Below, one piece after another: positions 44,164 through 52,559 of a DNA stretch of 64,000 bases. This stretch comes from Neoroseomonas eburnea. GTDB lineage: Bacteria; Pseudomonadota; Alphaproteobacteria; Acetobacterales; Acetobacteraceae. Every line of letters begins with the position of its first letter. Positions within the stretch are counted from its first letter, which is position 1. The position numbers were made by a program, and so were the translations under genes. Location: contig NZ_JAAEDL010000006.1 of assembly GCF_018129005.1 (NCBI RefSeq), positions 62,001 through 126,000 of the forward strand, in the 5' to 3' direction. Under the pieces are notes generated by a model. It did not search any database. It saw nothing but the letters and a program-made list of their open reading frames with translations, and had not been told where the DNA came from.

Positions 44164-45132
44164 ATGCCATTCGACCGGCGCGCCCTGCTGGGCGCCGCGC
44201 TGGTGCCAGCCTTCCCGCGCATCGCCCGCGCGCAGGCCTTCCCGGCGCAGCCCATCCGTATCATTCCCCCTTACCCGCCGGGCGGCGGCACCGACACGGT
44301 GGCGCGGCTGCTCCAGCCGCATCTCGCGGCACAGCTCGGCCAGAGCGTCGTGATCGAGAACCGCGGCGGAGCGGGTGGGTCGATCGGCGCCGCCGAGGTC
44401 GCGCGCGCACCGAAGGATGGACACACGCTTCTGCTCGACAGCATGGGCCATGTCGTGAACCCGACGCTGATGCAGGGGCTTTCCTTCGACTACGCCTCCG
44501 CCTTCGCGCCCATCACGCAGCTCACCTGGCAGCCGCAGATGCTGGTGGTGCCCGTGGCATCGCCCTTCCGCAGCATCGCGGACCTGGTGGCGGCCGCGAA
44601 GGCGCGGCCGGGCACCTTGTCCTACGCCTCCTCCGGAAACGGCACGGGCGCGCATCTCGCCATGGTGGAGTTCTCCCGCATGGCCGGGATCGAGGTGATG
44701 CATGTGCCCTATCGTGGCGGCGGTCCCGCCATGACCGACCTGGTGGCCGGCAATGTCGCCATGGCCTTCGCCTCCGCCTCCGCCGCGACGGCGCATGTCC
44801 AGGGCGGGCGCCTGCGCGGTCTCGGCGCCGCCGGGCTGCGCCGCATCGGCGCCCTGCCGGACATGCCGACGATTGCCGACCAGGGCTTTCCGGGCTTCGA
44901 CTTCGACGAATGGAACGGCCTTTGGACCGTGGCCGGATCGCCGCCGGCGGCGATCACGCGCCTGCACGCCGCGGCGGTCTTCGCCCTCGCACAGCCAGAC
45001 GTCCGCGCGCGCATGGCGCAGATCGGCATCGTGCCGGTCGGCAACGGTCCGGATGAATTCGCGGCCTTCGTCGTCGCGCAGCGCGAACGCGCCGCGCGGC
45101 TCATCCGTGATGCCAACATCACCCTGGGCTGA
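44164..45132 (+). CDS. Tripartite tricarboxylate transporter receptor (TctC/Bug family), orphan
   Basis: A 322-residue periplasmic receptor. MPFDRRALLGAALVPAFPRIARAQ is a Tat-like signal. The mature start FPAQPIRIIPPYPPGGGTDTVARLL and VIENRGGAGGSIGAAEVARAPKDGHTLL are the Bug-family hallmarks; the AYPPGG-type loop contacts the ligand carboxylate. No tctAB genes are adjacent, a common situation for these expanded families. The gene is followed after 3 bp by the SMP-30-like gene, suggesting linked function. Confidence 0.92.
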   Translation: MPFDRRALLGAALVPAFPRIARAQAFPAQPIRIIPPYPPGGGTDTVARLLQPHLAAQLGQSVVIENRGGAGGSIGAAEVARAPKDGHTLLLDSMGHVVNPTLMQGLSFDYASAFAPITQLTWQPQMLVVPVASPFRSIADLVAAAKARPGTLSYASSGNGTGAHLAMVEFSRMAGIEVMHVPYRGGGPAMTDLVAGNVAMAFASASAATAHVQGGRLRGLGAAGLRRIGALPDMPTIADQGFPGFDFDEWNGLWTVAGSPPAAITRLHAAAVFALAQPDVRARMAQIGIVPVGNGPDEFAAFVVAQRERAARLIRDANITLG

Positions 45133-45135
45133 GAC

Positions 45136-46053
45136 ATGTACCCCGCACCCCCTTCGATCACCGCCGAGATTCATGCCGAAATTCCCGAGGCGCTGCGCAT
45201 CCGCGGCCGTACGAGCGAGTGGCTCTATGGTCGCGGGGGCGCGACACCGCATTCCTTCCTCGAAGGGCCGTCTTTCGATCGTGCCGGGGATCTCTGGCTC
45301 ACGGACATCGTCTTCGGGCGGATCTTCCGCGTGACGCCCGGCGGCGAATGGTCCGTCGTCGCGGAATACGACGGCGAGCCGAACGGCCTTGCCTTCCATC
45401 GCGACGGCTGGGCCGCGATCACCGACGCGAAGCGCGGGCTGATGCGGCTCGATCCCGCCACGGGTAGCGTCACGCCGCTCTTGCCGCGGGCGCGGCGGGA
45501 GGGCTTCCGCGGCGTGAACGACTGCACTTTCGCGATGAACGGGGACCTCTATTTCACCGACCAGGGGCAGACCGGGCTCCACGATCCGGCGGGGCGCGCC
45601 TATCGCCTGCGCGCGGGGGCGGAGCAGGCCGATGCGCTGGTCTCCAACATCCCGAGCCCGAACGGCCTGGTGCTGACGCCGGACGGGCACACGCTCTATG
45701 TCGCCGCGACGCGCGACAACGCGATCTGGCGCGTGCCGGTGATGCAGGATGGCGGCGTCATCCGCGTCGGGCGCTTCATTGCCATGTCGGGCGGGCTCGC
45801 CGGGCCCGATGGAATGGCGATGGACGTGCAGGGCAACATCGCGGTCGCGCATGCGGGGATGGGGACGGTATGGGTCTTCTCGCGCCTTGGTGAGCCGCTG
45901 CTGCGCATCCGGTCGCCACGCGGGCTCGGGACCACCAATGTCTGCTTCGGCGGGCCGGAGAACCGCGACCTCTTCATCACCGAGAGCGAGAGCGGCAGCG
46001 TGCTGCGGGCACGGTGGGAACACCCGGGGCAGCCGTTGTTCAGTCATGCCTAG
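45136..46053 (+). CDS. SMP-30/gluconolactonase-family protein
   Basis: A 305-residue six-bladed beta-propeller hydrolase. FLEGPSFDRAGDLWLTDI contains the first metal-binding glutamate, GVNDCTFAMNGDLYFTDQGQ carries the Asn/Asp site, and SNIPSPNGLVLTPDGHTLYVAAT the later Asn. Family members hydrolyse sugar or other lactones with a divalent metal. ATG 45136 follows the receptor gene by 3 bp. Together they may take up and open a lactone (inference). Confidence 0.9.
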   Translation: MYPAPPSITAEIHAEIPEALRIRGRTSEWLYGRGGATPHSFLEGPSFDRAGDLWLTDIVFGRIFRVTPGGEWSVVAEYDGEPNGLAFHRDGWAAITDAKRGLMRLDPATGSVTPLLPRARREGFRGVNDCTFAMNGDLYFTDQGQTGLHDPAGRAYRLRAGAEQADALVSNIPSPNGLVLTPDGHTLYVAATRDNAIWRVPVMQDGGVIRVGRFIAMSGGLAGPDGMAMDVQGNIAVAHAGMGTVWVFSRLGEPLLRIRSPRGLGTTNVCFGGPENRDLFITESESGSVLRARWEHPGQPLFSHA

Positions 46054-46061
46054 GGGCGGTT

Positions 46062-46256
46062 CCGAGAGGGGCCCTGCCCCTCTCGGGCTCACCCCGCCAA
46101 AGGCCGCAGGGCCTTTGGAAACCATGACTCATACCAGCGGCCGCTATTCGCGGCCTCGGCACGAGTCAAGAACTCGTGCCGCTCGTATCAAGGATCCGCG
46201 GGTGCAGGGGACCGTGTCCCCTGCTGGGGGAGCTTGAGGGGGCAAAGCCCCCTCAA
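46062..46256. repeat. Cluster of six consecutive perfect inverted repeats
   Basis: The gap between two convergent genes is almost filled by six exact hairpins: 46062-46086 (10-bp stem), 46097-46118 (9 bp), 46139-46155 (6 bp), 46158-46180 (9 bp), 46205-46223 (6 bp) and 46234-46256 (10 bp). Loops are 3-7 bases. Stem sequences differ, so these are not copies of one another. The array should end transcription from both sides and may also be a mosaic of repeated palindromic units. Confidence 0.75.
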
Positions 46257-46270
46257 TCGGCCGACCCTAT

Positions 46271-47050
46271 TCAGAGATTCCTGCGCTCCGCCCGCAGCGT
46301 CGGCAGCCCGATCCCCGTCGCCTCGAATCCGCCGTCCACGGCGATCACCTGCCCCGTGAGATAGCTCGCGCGGTCGCTGCACAGGAAGAAGATCGCCTCG
46401 GCGAGTTCTTCCTCCAGCCCGTAGCGGTTGAGCGGAATGGTATCGTGGTAGTCGCGCCGGATCTCCGGCGTGTGCACCGCCTTGGCCATCGCCGTGTCCA
46501 CCGGCCCGGGCGCCACAGCGTTGACGCGGATGCCGAATGCCGCGAGTTCCACCGCCTGCTGCTTCGTCAGATGCGCCAGCCCGGCCTTGCTGGTGCCGTA
46601 GGCGACCCGCAGTGTTGAGGCACGCAGCCCCGAGATGGAGGTGATGTTCACCACCGCCCCGCCGCCGGTCTCGGCCATCAGCGGGGCGGCCGCCTGGGTG
46701 GTGAGGAAGGGGCCGGAGAGGTTCACCGCGAGCACGCGGGCCCATTCCTCCGGCGTCGTCTCGAGGATCGGCTTGAACACCGCCACGCCGGCGTTGTTCA
46801 CCAGCGCGTCGAGCCGGCCGAAATGTGCCGCCGCCCGTTGGACGGCGGCGTGCACGCCGGCGGCGTCGGCAACGTCGCAATGGAGCGCGAGCGTCGCCTC
46901 GGGCGCGGCGAGGCTTGCCATCGCCGTGCCGAGCAGCTCCGCATCGATGTCGAGCAGGGCGACGCGCCAGCCCTCGGCGCGGAAGCGGCGGGCAGTGGCA
47001 AGGCCGATACCGCGCCCCGCGCCCGTGACCAGGGCGACCTTGGAGGTCAT
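46271..47050 (-). CDS. Short-chain dehydrogenase/reductase (classical SDR)
   Basis: A 259-residue NAD(P)-dependent oxidoreductase. VALVTGAGRGIGLATARRF is the TGxxxGxG cofactor motif, LLDIDAE with Asp after the second beta strand suggests NAD preference, LVNNAGVAVF is the NNAG motif, and catalytic Ser/Tyr/Lys lie in NITSISGLR and VAYGTSKAGL. The C-terminal SYLTGQVIAVDGGFEA is typical of FabG-like members. It is a single gene convergent to the lactonase gene; the substrate is unknown. Confidence 0.92.
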   Translation of the reverse strand: MTSKVALVTGAGRGIGLATARRFRAEGWRVALLDIDAELLGTAMASLAAPEATLALHCDVADAAGVHAAVQRAAAHFGRLDALVNNAGVAVFKPILETTPEEWARVLAVNLSGPFLTTQAAAPLMAETGGGAVVNITSISGLRASTLRVAYGTSKAGLAHLTKQQAVELAAFGIRVNAVAPGPVDTAMAKAVHTPEIRRDYHDTIPLNRYGLEEELAEAIFFLCSDRASYLTGQVIAVDGGFEATGIGLPTLRAERRNL

Positions 47051-47430
47051 GGGCCCACCCCTGGCCGCGTGGTGCCGACTGAGGAAGTCATCATCCTGGC
47101 GTCTCCGTCCCTCATGGCCGGCATGTTTCCACGCTTCGGGGCCGCGTCCCAGCCGCATGGCGGGGCGGAGCGCAGGAAGCCGGGGAAGGCGGCAATGAGG
47201 ATCAGATCCATGGCATTGGCATGGAATTCAAATGACCTGTCCGAAAGCCGTTCCTCCCGGCAGCGCTCGGCGGCAGACCGGCGCGGCACCCGGGATGCCG
47301 ATGAGGAACCCGGCCAGCGCGGCGCGTCGCCGACCTGCGCGTTGCGCCGAGCCGGTCCGCGCGTCAGCATTCCGCTCCAGCAACCGGGGATTCAGCATGA
47401 CCTTCCAACCTTGGCAGCGGGGCGGCGCCG
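47051..47430. other. Intergenic region without recognised gene
   Basis: This 380-bp span separates the SDR gene from the divergent Kef-type gene. Frames here are short, arginine-rich and not protein-like. A 14-codon frame from ATG 47397 to 47441 overlaps the Kef GTG start but has no convincing Shine-Dalgarno. Confidence 0.6.
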
Positions 47431-49233
47431 GTGGCCGCTGAGGCGCACGGCCCCGACCTCGTCAGCGTCGTGGCGCTGCTCGGCGCGGCCGTGGTGGCAG
47501 TGCCGCTGTTCAAGCGGCTCGGCCTTGGCTCGGTGCTCGGCTACCTGGTCGCCGGGCTGGTGATCGGCCCCTATGGCTTCGCCCTGTTCAACGATGCGCA
47601 GTCCATCCTGCATGTCGCCGAGCTCGGCGTGGTGATGTTCCTCTTCATCATCGGGCTGGAGATGGAACCGTCGCGGCTGTGGGGCATGCGGCGGCAGATC
47701 TTCGGGCTGGGCGTGGCGCAGGTGGCGGTGTGCATCCTGCTGCTCTCCGGCGTGGGTCTGGCGATGGGCTTTCCGCCGACGGTCGCTTTCGTGGCGGGAA
47801 CCGGCTTCGTGCTGACTTCCACCGCCATCGTGATGCAGATGCTCGAGGAGCGGCGGATGGTCGGCATCCGGGCGGGGCAGCGGATCATCGCCGTCCTGTT
47901 GCTGGAGGATCTCGCCATCGTGCCGCTGCTCGCCCTTGTCGCCTTCCTCGCACCGGGCGGGGTGGAGATGACGGCAGGGGCGCGGTGGCAGGCGGTGGGG
48001 ATCGGGCTTGCTTCGATCGCCGCTCTGGTGGCGGCGGGGCTGTGGTTGCTGAACCCGATGTTCCGGCTGCTTGCCGAGGCGCGAGCACGGGAGGTGATGA
48101 CCGCGGCCGCGCTGCTGGTGGTGCTCGGCTCCGCGCTGGCGATGCAGCTTGGTGGGCTTTCCATGGCGATGGGCGCCTTCCTCGCCGGCGTGCTGCTGTC
48201 GGAAAGCGCCTTCAAGCATCAGCTCGAGGCGGATGTGGAACCGTTCCGCGGCATCCTGCTCGGGCTGTTCTTCCTGGCGGTCGGCATGGCGCTCGACCTT
48301 GCGGTGATCGCGGCGAACTGGTCGGTCGTCGCTGTCGGCGTGGTTGCCTACATGATGTTCAAGGCGCTCGCCATCTATGGGATAGCGCGGCTGGGGCACG
48401 CCGATCACCGCGAGGCGCTGGAGCGCGCCGTGCTGATGGCCCAGGGCGGCGAATTCGCCTTCGTGCTCTACGCGGCCGCGGCGGCGGTCGGGATCATCGA
48501 TGCCCCGACGAATGCGGTGCTGACCGCCGCGGTCATCGTCTCCATGGTGCTGACGCCGGTGATGATCATGCTGCATGACCGCCTGATGCCGCCGGAGATG
48601 CCCTCCCTCGATGGGGTCGAGGCACCGGACCACAACTCGGCGAGCGTGCTGATCATCGGCTTCGGGCGCTTCGGCCAGATGGTGGGCAGTTCGATGCTGA
48701 CGCGGAACTGCTCCATCTCGGTGATCGACACCGACCCCGAGATGGTGCGGGAGGCCAATGCCTATGGCTTCAGGGTGCATTACGGTGACGGAACGCGGCT
48801 CGACATCCTGCACGCGGCCGGGGCGGGACGCGCCCGGCTGATCATCTGCTGCGTGGACGACCGCGAGACGGCGCTGCGCATTGTCCATCTGGTGAAGGAC
48901 GAGTTCGGCGGCATTCCGGTGCTGGCCCGCGCCTTCGACCGCGAGCATGCGATCCGCCTGGTGGAGGCCGGCGCCGACCATCAGGTGCGCGAGACCTTCG
49001 AATCCGCCCTGGCGATGGGGCGGGAAGCACTGATCCGTCTGGGCAATGCGGATGAGGAGGCGGATGAGGTGATCGCCACCCTGCGCCGGCGCGACACGGA
49101 GCGATTCGCGATGGAGATGTCGCAGGGGATGGAGGCGGGCCGCCGCCTGCTGCTTTCGCATCGGGCGGACTGGCTCGCGGCGCATGAGGGGATGGAGAGC
49201 GAACCGCAGCAGGGCGGCGCAGGCACCCCTTGA
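47431..49233 (+). CDS. Monovalent cation:proton antiporter-2 family protein with RCK domain (Kef type)
   Basis: A 600-residue membrane protein. Residues ~1-390 are a CPA2 antiporter domain with 12-13 helices: GSVLGYLVAGLVIGPYG, ELGVVMFLFIIGLEMEPSRLW, FVLTSTAIVMQMLEE, LLLEDLAIVPLLALVAFL. Residues ~400-525 are an RCK/TrkA-N nucleotide-binding domain (VLIIGFGRFGQMVG, then DTDPEMV and YGDGTRLDIL). It resembles KefB/KefC, glutathione-gated potassium efflux systems, but no KefG/F ancillary gene is next to it. The start is GTG 47431 with GGGGCGG upstream. It may act in K+/pH homeostasis. Confidence 0.9.
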   Translation: MAAEAHGPDLVSVVALLGAAVVAVPLFKRLGLGSVLGYLVAGLVIGPYGFALFNDAQSILHVAELGVVMFLFIIGLEMEPSRLWGMRRQIFGLGVAQVAVCILLLSGVGLAMGFPPTVAFVAGTGFVLTSTAIVMQMLEERRMVGIRAGQRIIAVLLLEDLAIVPLLALVAFLAPGGVEMTAGARWQAVGIGLASIAALVAAGLWLLNPMFRLLAEARAREVMTAAALLVVLGSALAMQLGGLSMAMGAFLAGVLLSESAFKHQLEADVEPFRGILLGLFFLAVGMALDLAVIAANWSVVAVGVVAYMMFKALAIYGIARLGHADHREALERAVLMAQGGEFAFVLYAAAAAVGIIDAPTNAVLTAAVIVSMVLTPVMIMLHDRLMPPEMPSLDGVEAPDHNSASVLIIGFGRFGQMVGSSMLTRNCSISVIDTDPEMVREANAYGFRVHYGDGTRLDILHAAGAGRARLIICCVDDRETALRIVHLVKDEFGGIPVLARAFDREHAIRLVEAGADHQVRETFESALAMGREALIRLGNADEEADEVIATLRRRDTERFAMEMSQGMEAGRRLLLSHRADWLAAHEGMESEPQQGGAGTP

Positions 49234-49296
49234 GCAGGCGCCGGCGCCGGGTCTGATCCCGCCATCGCCCGGCACGTTGCGGGACTTTGCCTGCGG

Positions 49297-49311
49297 GGCC
49301 TTGCGAAGGCC
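49297..49311. terminator. Small stem-loop downstream of the antiporter gene
   Basis: GGCCTT-GCG-AAGGCC is a 6-bp stem 63 bp after the stop codon, in the gap before the next gene. It is a weak terminator candidate. Confidence 0.3.
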
Positions 49312-49384
49312 TGCGAAGCCCTGCTTTGCTCGCGGCGGGAGATCGCAGGTCACCGGCGGCAATGTCGCTGGGAAGGCCTGAGCC

Positions 49385-50965
49385 ATGCTTCGACGTCATC
49401 TTCTGACCGCCACGGGCGCGGGACTGCTCGCGCGTCCCGCTTTCGCCCAGCCGGCCGCCGCACGAACCTTGCGCTACGTGCCGCAGACGGATCTCACGGT
49501 CCTCGATCCCGTGTTCACCACCGCCTACATCACGCGCCACCACGCGCTGATGATCTATGACCAGCTTTTCGGGCTGGACTCGCAGCTTCGGCCCCAGCCG
49601 CAGATGGTCGAGGCCTATGAGGCCGATGGCGACGGCCTGACCTGGCGCTTTCGCCTGCGCGAAGGCCTGCTGTTCCACGACGGCGAACCGGTGCGCGGCC
49701 GCGACTGCATCGCCTCCATCCGCCGCTGGGCGCAGCGCGACGCGCTTGGCCAGGTGATGCTCTCGCGCGTCGTGGAGATGACGGCGCCGGACGATCGCAG
49801 CTTCGTCATCCGCCTGAGCCGCCCTTTCGGTCCGATGCTGGACGCGCTCGCCAAGATCGGCCCGCCCGCGCTCTTCATCATGCCGGAGCGCATCGCCGCG
49901 GCGGATGCCAACACCCGGATCCAGGAGACGATCGGCAGCGGTCCCTTCCGCTTCGTCGCGAATGAGCGGCTCGTCGGCTCGCGCGTGGTCTATGAACGCA
50001 ATCCGGCCTACCGCCCACGCGAGAGTGGCACGGTGAGTTGGGCCGCCGGGCCGAAGCGCGTGCATCTGGACCGTGTCGAGTGGCACGTGATGCCCGATCC
50101 GGGCACCTCCGCCGCCGCCATCCGCAACGGCGAGGTGGATTGGTGGGAGAATCCGCCGAACGACCTGGTCCCCGTGCTGCGCCGCGCGCGCGACGTGACG
50201 CTGAAGCGCTCGAGCCCGCTCGGCACCTTCGGCACCGGCGTCTTCAACTGCCTGCATGCGCCCTTCGACAAGCCGGCGGTGCGCCGCGCCGTGCTGCGCG
50301 CCATGTCGCAGCAGGATTTCATGACCGCGGCCGCCGGCGTCGATCCCTCCCTGTGGAACGCGGAGGTGGGCGTGTTCACGCCGGGCTCGCCGCTCGCCAA
50401 TGCCGCGGGGATCGAGGCCATCACCGGCCCGCGGGATATCGAACGCTCGAAGCGGGAACTGCGCGAGGCGGGATATCGCGGCGAGACCATCGTCATGCTG
50501 GCGCCCTCCGATCAGCCGGTGCTGATGGCGTTGGCGGAGGTCGGGCGGGATCTGTTCGTGCGCCTCGGCATGGAGGTGGACTACCGCGTCTCCGACTGGG
50601 GCACGCTGGTGCAGCGCCGAGCCAGCCGGGAGCCGCCGGCGAATGGCGGCTGGAACTTCTTCCACACCACATGGAACGGGCTGGACGGCATCAATCCCGG
50701 CGTCATGCAGTTCCTGCGCGCCAACGGCGCGCAGGCCTGGTTCGGCTGGCCGACCGTGCCGCGCCTCGATGCCCTGCGCCAGGCGTGGTTCGACGCGCCG
50801 GACCTCGCCGCCCAGCGCAGCGCGGCCGAGGAGATCCAGCGCGTGGTGTTCGAGGAAGCGCCCTATCTGCCCTCCGGCCAGTACTTCGCCAACACCGCCT
50901 TCCGCCGCTCGATCACCGAGCCGATCTCGGAAGTCTTCGCCTTCTGGGAGGTGCGGCGTAGCTGA
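49385..50965 (+). CDS. ABC transporter substrate-binding protein, family 5, orphan
   Basis: A 526-residue periplasmic binding protein. MLRRHLLTATGAGLLARPAFAQPAAA is a Tat-like signal. Family features are LRYVPQTDLTVLDPVFTTAY, DGEPVRGRDCIASIRRWAQRDALG and FDKPAVRRAVLRAMSQ. No permease or ATPase gene is adjacent, so it probably docks with one of the Dpp-type transporters elsewhere. Its ATG lies about 150 bp after the antiporter gene. Confidence 0.92.
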   Translation: MLRRHLLTATGAGLLARPAFAQPAAARTLRYVPQTDLTVLDPVFTTAYITRHHALMIYDQLFGLDSQLRPQPQMVEAYEADGDGLTWRFRLREGLLFHDGEPVRGRDCIASIRRWAQRDALGQVMLSRVVEMTAPDDRSFVIRLSRPFGPMLDALAKIGPPALFIMPERIAAADANTRIQETIGSGPFRFVANERLVGSRVVYERNPAYRPRESGTVSWAAGPKRVHLDRVEWHVMPDPGTSAAAIRNGEVDWWENPPNDLVPVLRRARDVTLKRSSPLGTFGTGVFNCLHAPFDKPAVRRAVLRAMSQQDFMTAAAGVDPSLWNAEVGVFTPGSPLANAAGIEAITGPRDIERSKRELREAGYRGETIVMLAPSDQPVLMALAEVGRDLFVRLGMEVDYRVSDWGTLVQRRASREPPANGGWNFFHTTWNGLDGINPGVMQFLRANGAQAWFGWPTVPRLDALRQAWFDAPDLAAQRSAAEEIQRVVFEEAPYLPSGQYFANTAFRRSITEPISEVFAFWEVRRS

Positions 50966-51331
50966 ACGGGGTCCTTGCGGAGGCGGCGGAAGGCGTGGCG
51001 CCGCCCATTGTGCGCCCGGCGCCGCGCCTCCGCCATGTGCCGGCTTCCTGTCGGCGGGACGGACGGCCCGATCGCCTGCGCCGCCGCCTGCGAGTGCCTG
51101 GGTGAGTGGGTATCAGGCATCGCGCAATCGGTGTCGCCGTCCGGCTTCTCCCGCGATCCCCGCTGCGGAGGTCACGGGGCCATCGGTGCCGCCGCCCGCG
51201 GCACCGCGCGGGCGATATGGCCGGCGATGGCCCGGATCGGCATTGGTCCGGAGGAAGTGCCGGGGGCTGCGCCATTGACCGATCCGCTGCCAGGCCCTGT
51301 GCTGGCCTGATCCAGTGAGAGCACACCAAAC
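50966..51331. other. Intergenic region without recognised gene
   Basis: This 366-bp stretch between the orphan binding protein and the SnoaL-like gene has frames of low quality only; I find no conserved motif, tRNA or strong hairpin. Confidence 0.6.
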
Positions 51332-51799
51332 ATGACAAACCTTCCCGTCCCCGAGGCATCTGCGGCGACCAGGGCCGAAATCCTGGACTGGCTCGAACGA
51401 TTCGCGGCCTGCGTGCGCGAGGTGGATTTCCGCAGTGCCTATCCCTTCTGGCACGACGACATCGTGATCTTCGGCACCTACCAGGAGCTGGTGCGCAGCC
51501 GGGAGGCCTGGACCGACACGCAGTGGTCGAATGTCTGGCCGCGCACCAAGGACTTCGCGATCGACGCCGTGAACACGCTGGTGCTGTCCTCCGAGGACGG
51601 GAAGACCGCCGTGGCGGTCGTTCCCTGGACCAGCACGGGCTTCCATCCCGACGGCACCGAGTTCCCGCGTCCGGGACGCGCGACCATCGTGCTGCAGAAG
51701 CAGCCGGACGGGCGCTGGGTCGGCGTGCACAGCCATATGTCGCTCGGTCGCGGCGTGCCCCAGGATAGCCATGGGAACCGTCCCATCAAGGCGCGGTGA
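51332..51799 (+). CDS. SnoaL-like / NTF2-fold protein
   Basis: A 155-residue protein with the pattern of small cone-shaped NTF2-like proteins: an N-terminal helix (RAEILDWLERFAACVREVDFRSAYPFWHDDIVIFGTY), then strands ending WTSTGFHPDGTEFPRPGRATIVLQK and GRWVGVHSHMSL. Conserved Asp/His positions (WHDD, HSH) suggest a DUF4440/SnoaL_3 type member; function ranges from isomerase to ligand-binding. It stands alone. Confidence 0.75.
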   Translation: MTNLPVPEASAATRAEILDWLERFAACVREVDFRSAYPFWHDDIVIFGTYQELVRSREAWTDTQWSNVWPRTKDFAIDAVNTLVLSSEDGKTAVAVVPWTSTGFHPDGTEFPRPGRATIVLQKQPDGRWVGVHSHMSLGRGVPQDSHGNRPIKAR

Positions 51800-52118
51800 G
51801 GGGCCGTCCGGGGCAGGCGACAGGGGAGGGCCGCCCTTCCAGGCCGGTTTTCCGCGGCGAGGCGCGACCTGGAGGGCTGGTGCGGCGAGTTGCGCGTTGG
51901 GGAGGGGCGGCTGGGCGGCGAACAGTCTTCCCCGCGAAGTCGCCGCATCAGCGGCGGACAGAACAGATATGCCGACCACTGAGTGCAGAGGCCGGGGGGA
52001 GCCGTGCAGGAAGTCCCGGAGACTACCGAAGCAGGGCAACTTCGTCGGCGCGAGCGGGTCGGCGTTCGCTGCAACCGGTGCAAGAGCCCGGATCGCTGGA
52101 TTTTCGAGGGGGGGGTGC
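51800..52118. other. Intergenic region without recognised gene
   Basis: This 319-bp span lies between the SnoaL-like gene and the 3' end of the leftward tRNA. Frames running into the tRNA are artefacts. It contains a G8 run at 52108-52115. No integrase, direct repeat of the tRNA end or other mark of integration is visible. Confidence 0.6.
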
Positions 52119-52193
52119 TGGAGCGGGCGATGGGAATCGAACCCACGACATTCAGCTTGGGAAGCTGACGTTCTACCTCTGAACTACGCCCGC
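52119..52193 (-). tRNA. tRNA-Gly (anticodon CCC)
   Basis: Read on the minus strand, GCGGGCG pairs with CGCCCGC as the acceptor stem. The D-arm (GTTC...GAAC), the anticodon stem TCAGC/GCTGA around loop TTCCCAA (anticodon CCC) and the T-arm GTGGG-TTCGATT-CCCAT are all intact. The discriminator is U, as expected for glycine, and CCA is encoded at 52119-52121. The total is 75 nt including CCA. Confidence 0.95.
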
Positions 52194-52202
52194 AGCCCTC
52201 CC

Positions 52203-52232
52203 TCTATAGGCGGGGCGTGCCGTGTCGGGCAA
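52203..52232 (-). promoter_or_regulatory. Promoter of the tRNA-Gly gene
   Basis: On the minus strand TTGCCC (52232-52227) and TATAGA (52208-52203) are spaced 18 bp apart, and the -10 element ends 10 bp before the mature tRNA 5' end. This fits a strong stable-RNA promoter. Confidence 0.65.
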
Positions 52233-52341
52233 GCTACCCCGAAGGGCGTCGGCGGCGGCCGTGCCGCGTCGCATCGGCCAGCACCCCGGCCTGCCGCGGC
52301 ATCAGGTTGCCGCCTGCAAGACCTCCGACCGCCGCCACCGC

Positions 52342-52371
52342 TTGACCGCCGGCCCCCGCCGGGCGTAACGA
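52342..52371 (+). promoter_or_regulatory. Promoter of the riboswitch-metZ transcript
   Basis: TTGACC (52342-52347) and TAACGA (52366-52371) with 18-bp spacing would start transcription near 52378, just before the first stem of the SAM-II-like element. Confidence 0.5.
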
Positions 52372-52390
52372 CAGGATCGGCGGAAACGCC

Positions 52391-52491
52391 CCTCGCGATT
52401 TGTCCGGCCAGCTTGCGGCGAGGTTCCTTCGGGGTCCCCATCAATGCCGCGCAGCGGCGCGGTGGGGGAAAACAAGCGCGCTAAACGGCCG
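52391..52491 (+). promoter_or_regulatory. SAM-II (SAM-alpha) riboswitch with extended loop
   Basis: The element has P1 stem CCTCGC (52391-52396) with GCGAGG (52418-52423) and conserved GATTTG inside its loop, then GCTTGCGGCGAGG. The conserved tail AAACAAGCGCGCTAAA (52470-52485) is followed by GGCCG (52487-52491), which pairs back with CGGCC (52405-52409) to form the pseudoknot. These are the hallmarks of SAM-II, known upstream of met genes in Alphaproteobacteria. Unusually, a two-part hairpin (CCCCA 52436-52440 with TGGGG 52463-52467; CCGCGC 52447-52452 with GCGCGG 52457-52462) is inserted before the tail. S-adenosylmethionine binding should turn off metZ. Confidence 0.85.
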
Positions 52492-52559
52492 TGGGGATGC
52501 CGCGCATTCCTACCCCCGTGCAGGGGCCGGACGCCGTTCTTCCGTGAAGGTGTCGCCCC

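Noticed and set aside
47047-47370. 107-residue leftward frame upstream of the SDR gene
   Set aside because: Runs into the SDR start, has no ribosome site and no recognisable domain.
50975-51310. 111-residue rightward frame between the orphan binding protein and the SnoaL-like gene
   Set aside because: Mixed arginine-rich then glycine/alanine-rich composition, no Shine-Dalgarno or motif; treated as noncoding.
51478-52146. Leftward frame beginning MGSIPIARS near the tRNA
   Set aside because: This is the familiar artefact of translating the 3' half of a tRNA gene; it starts inside tRNA-Gly and has no protein features.
52119-52193. tRNA-Gly as an integration site of a mobile element
   Set aside because: No integrase gene and no repeated tRNA 3' end were found on either side within the window.
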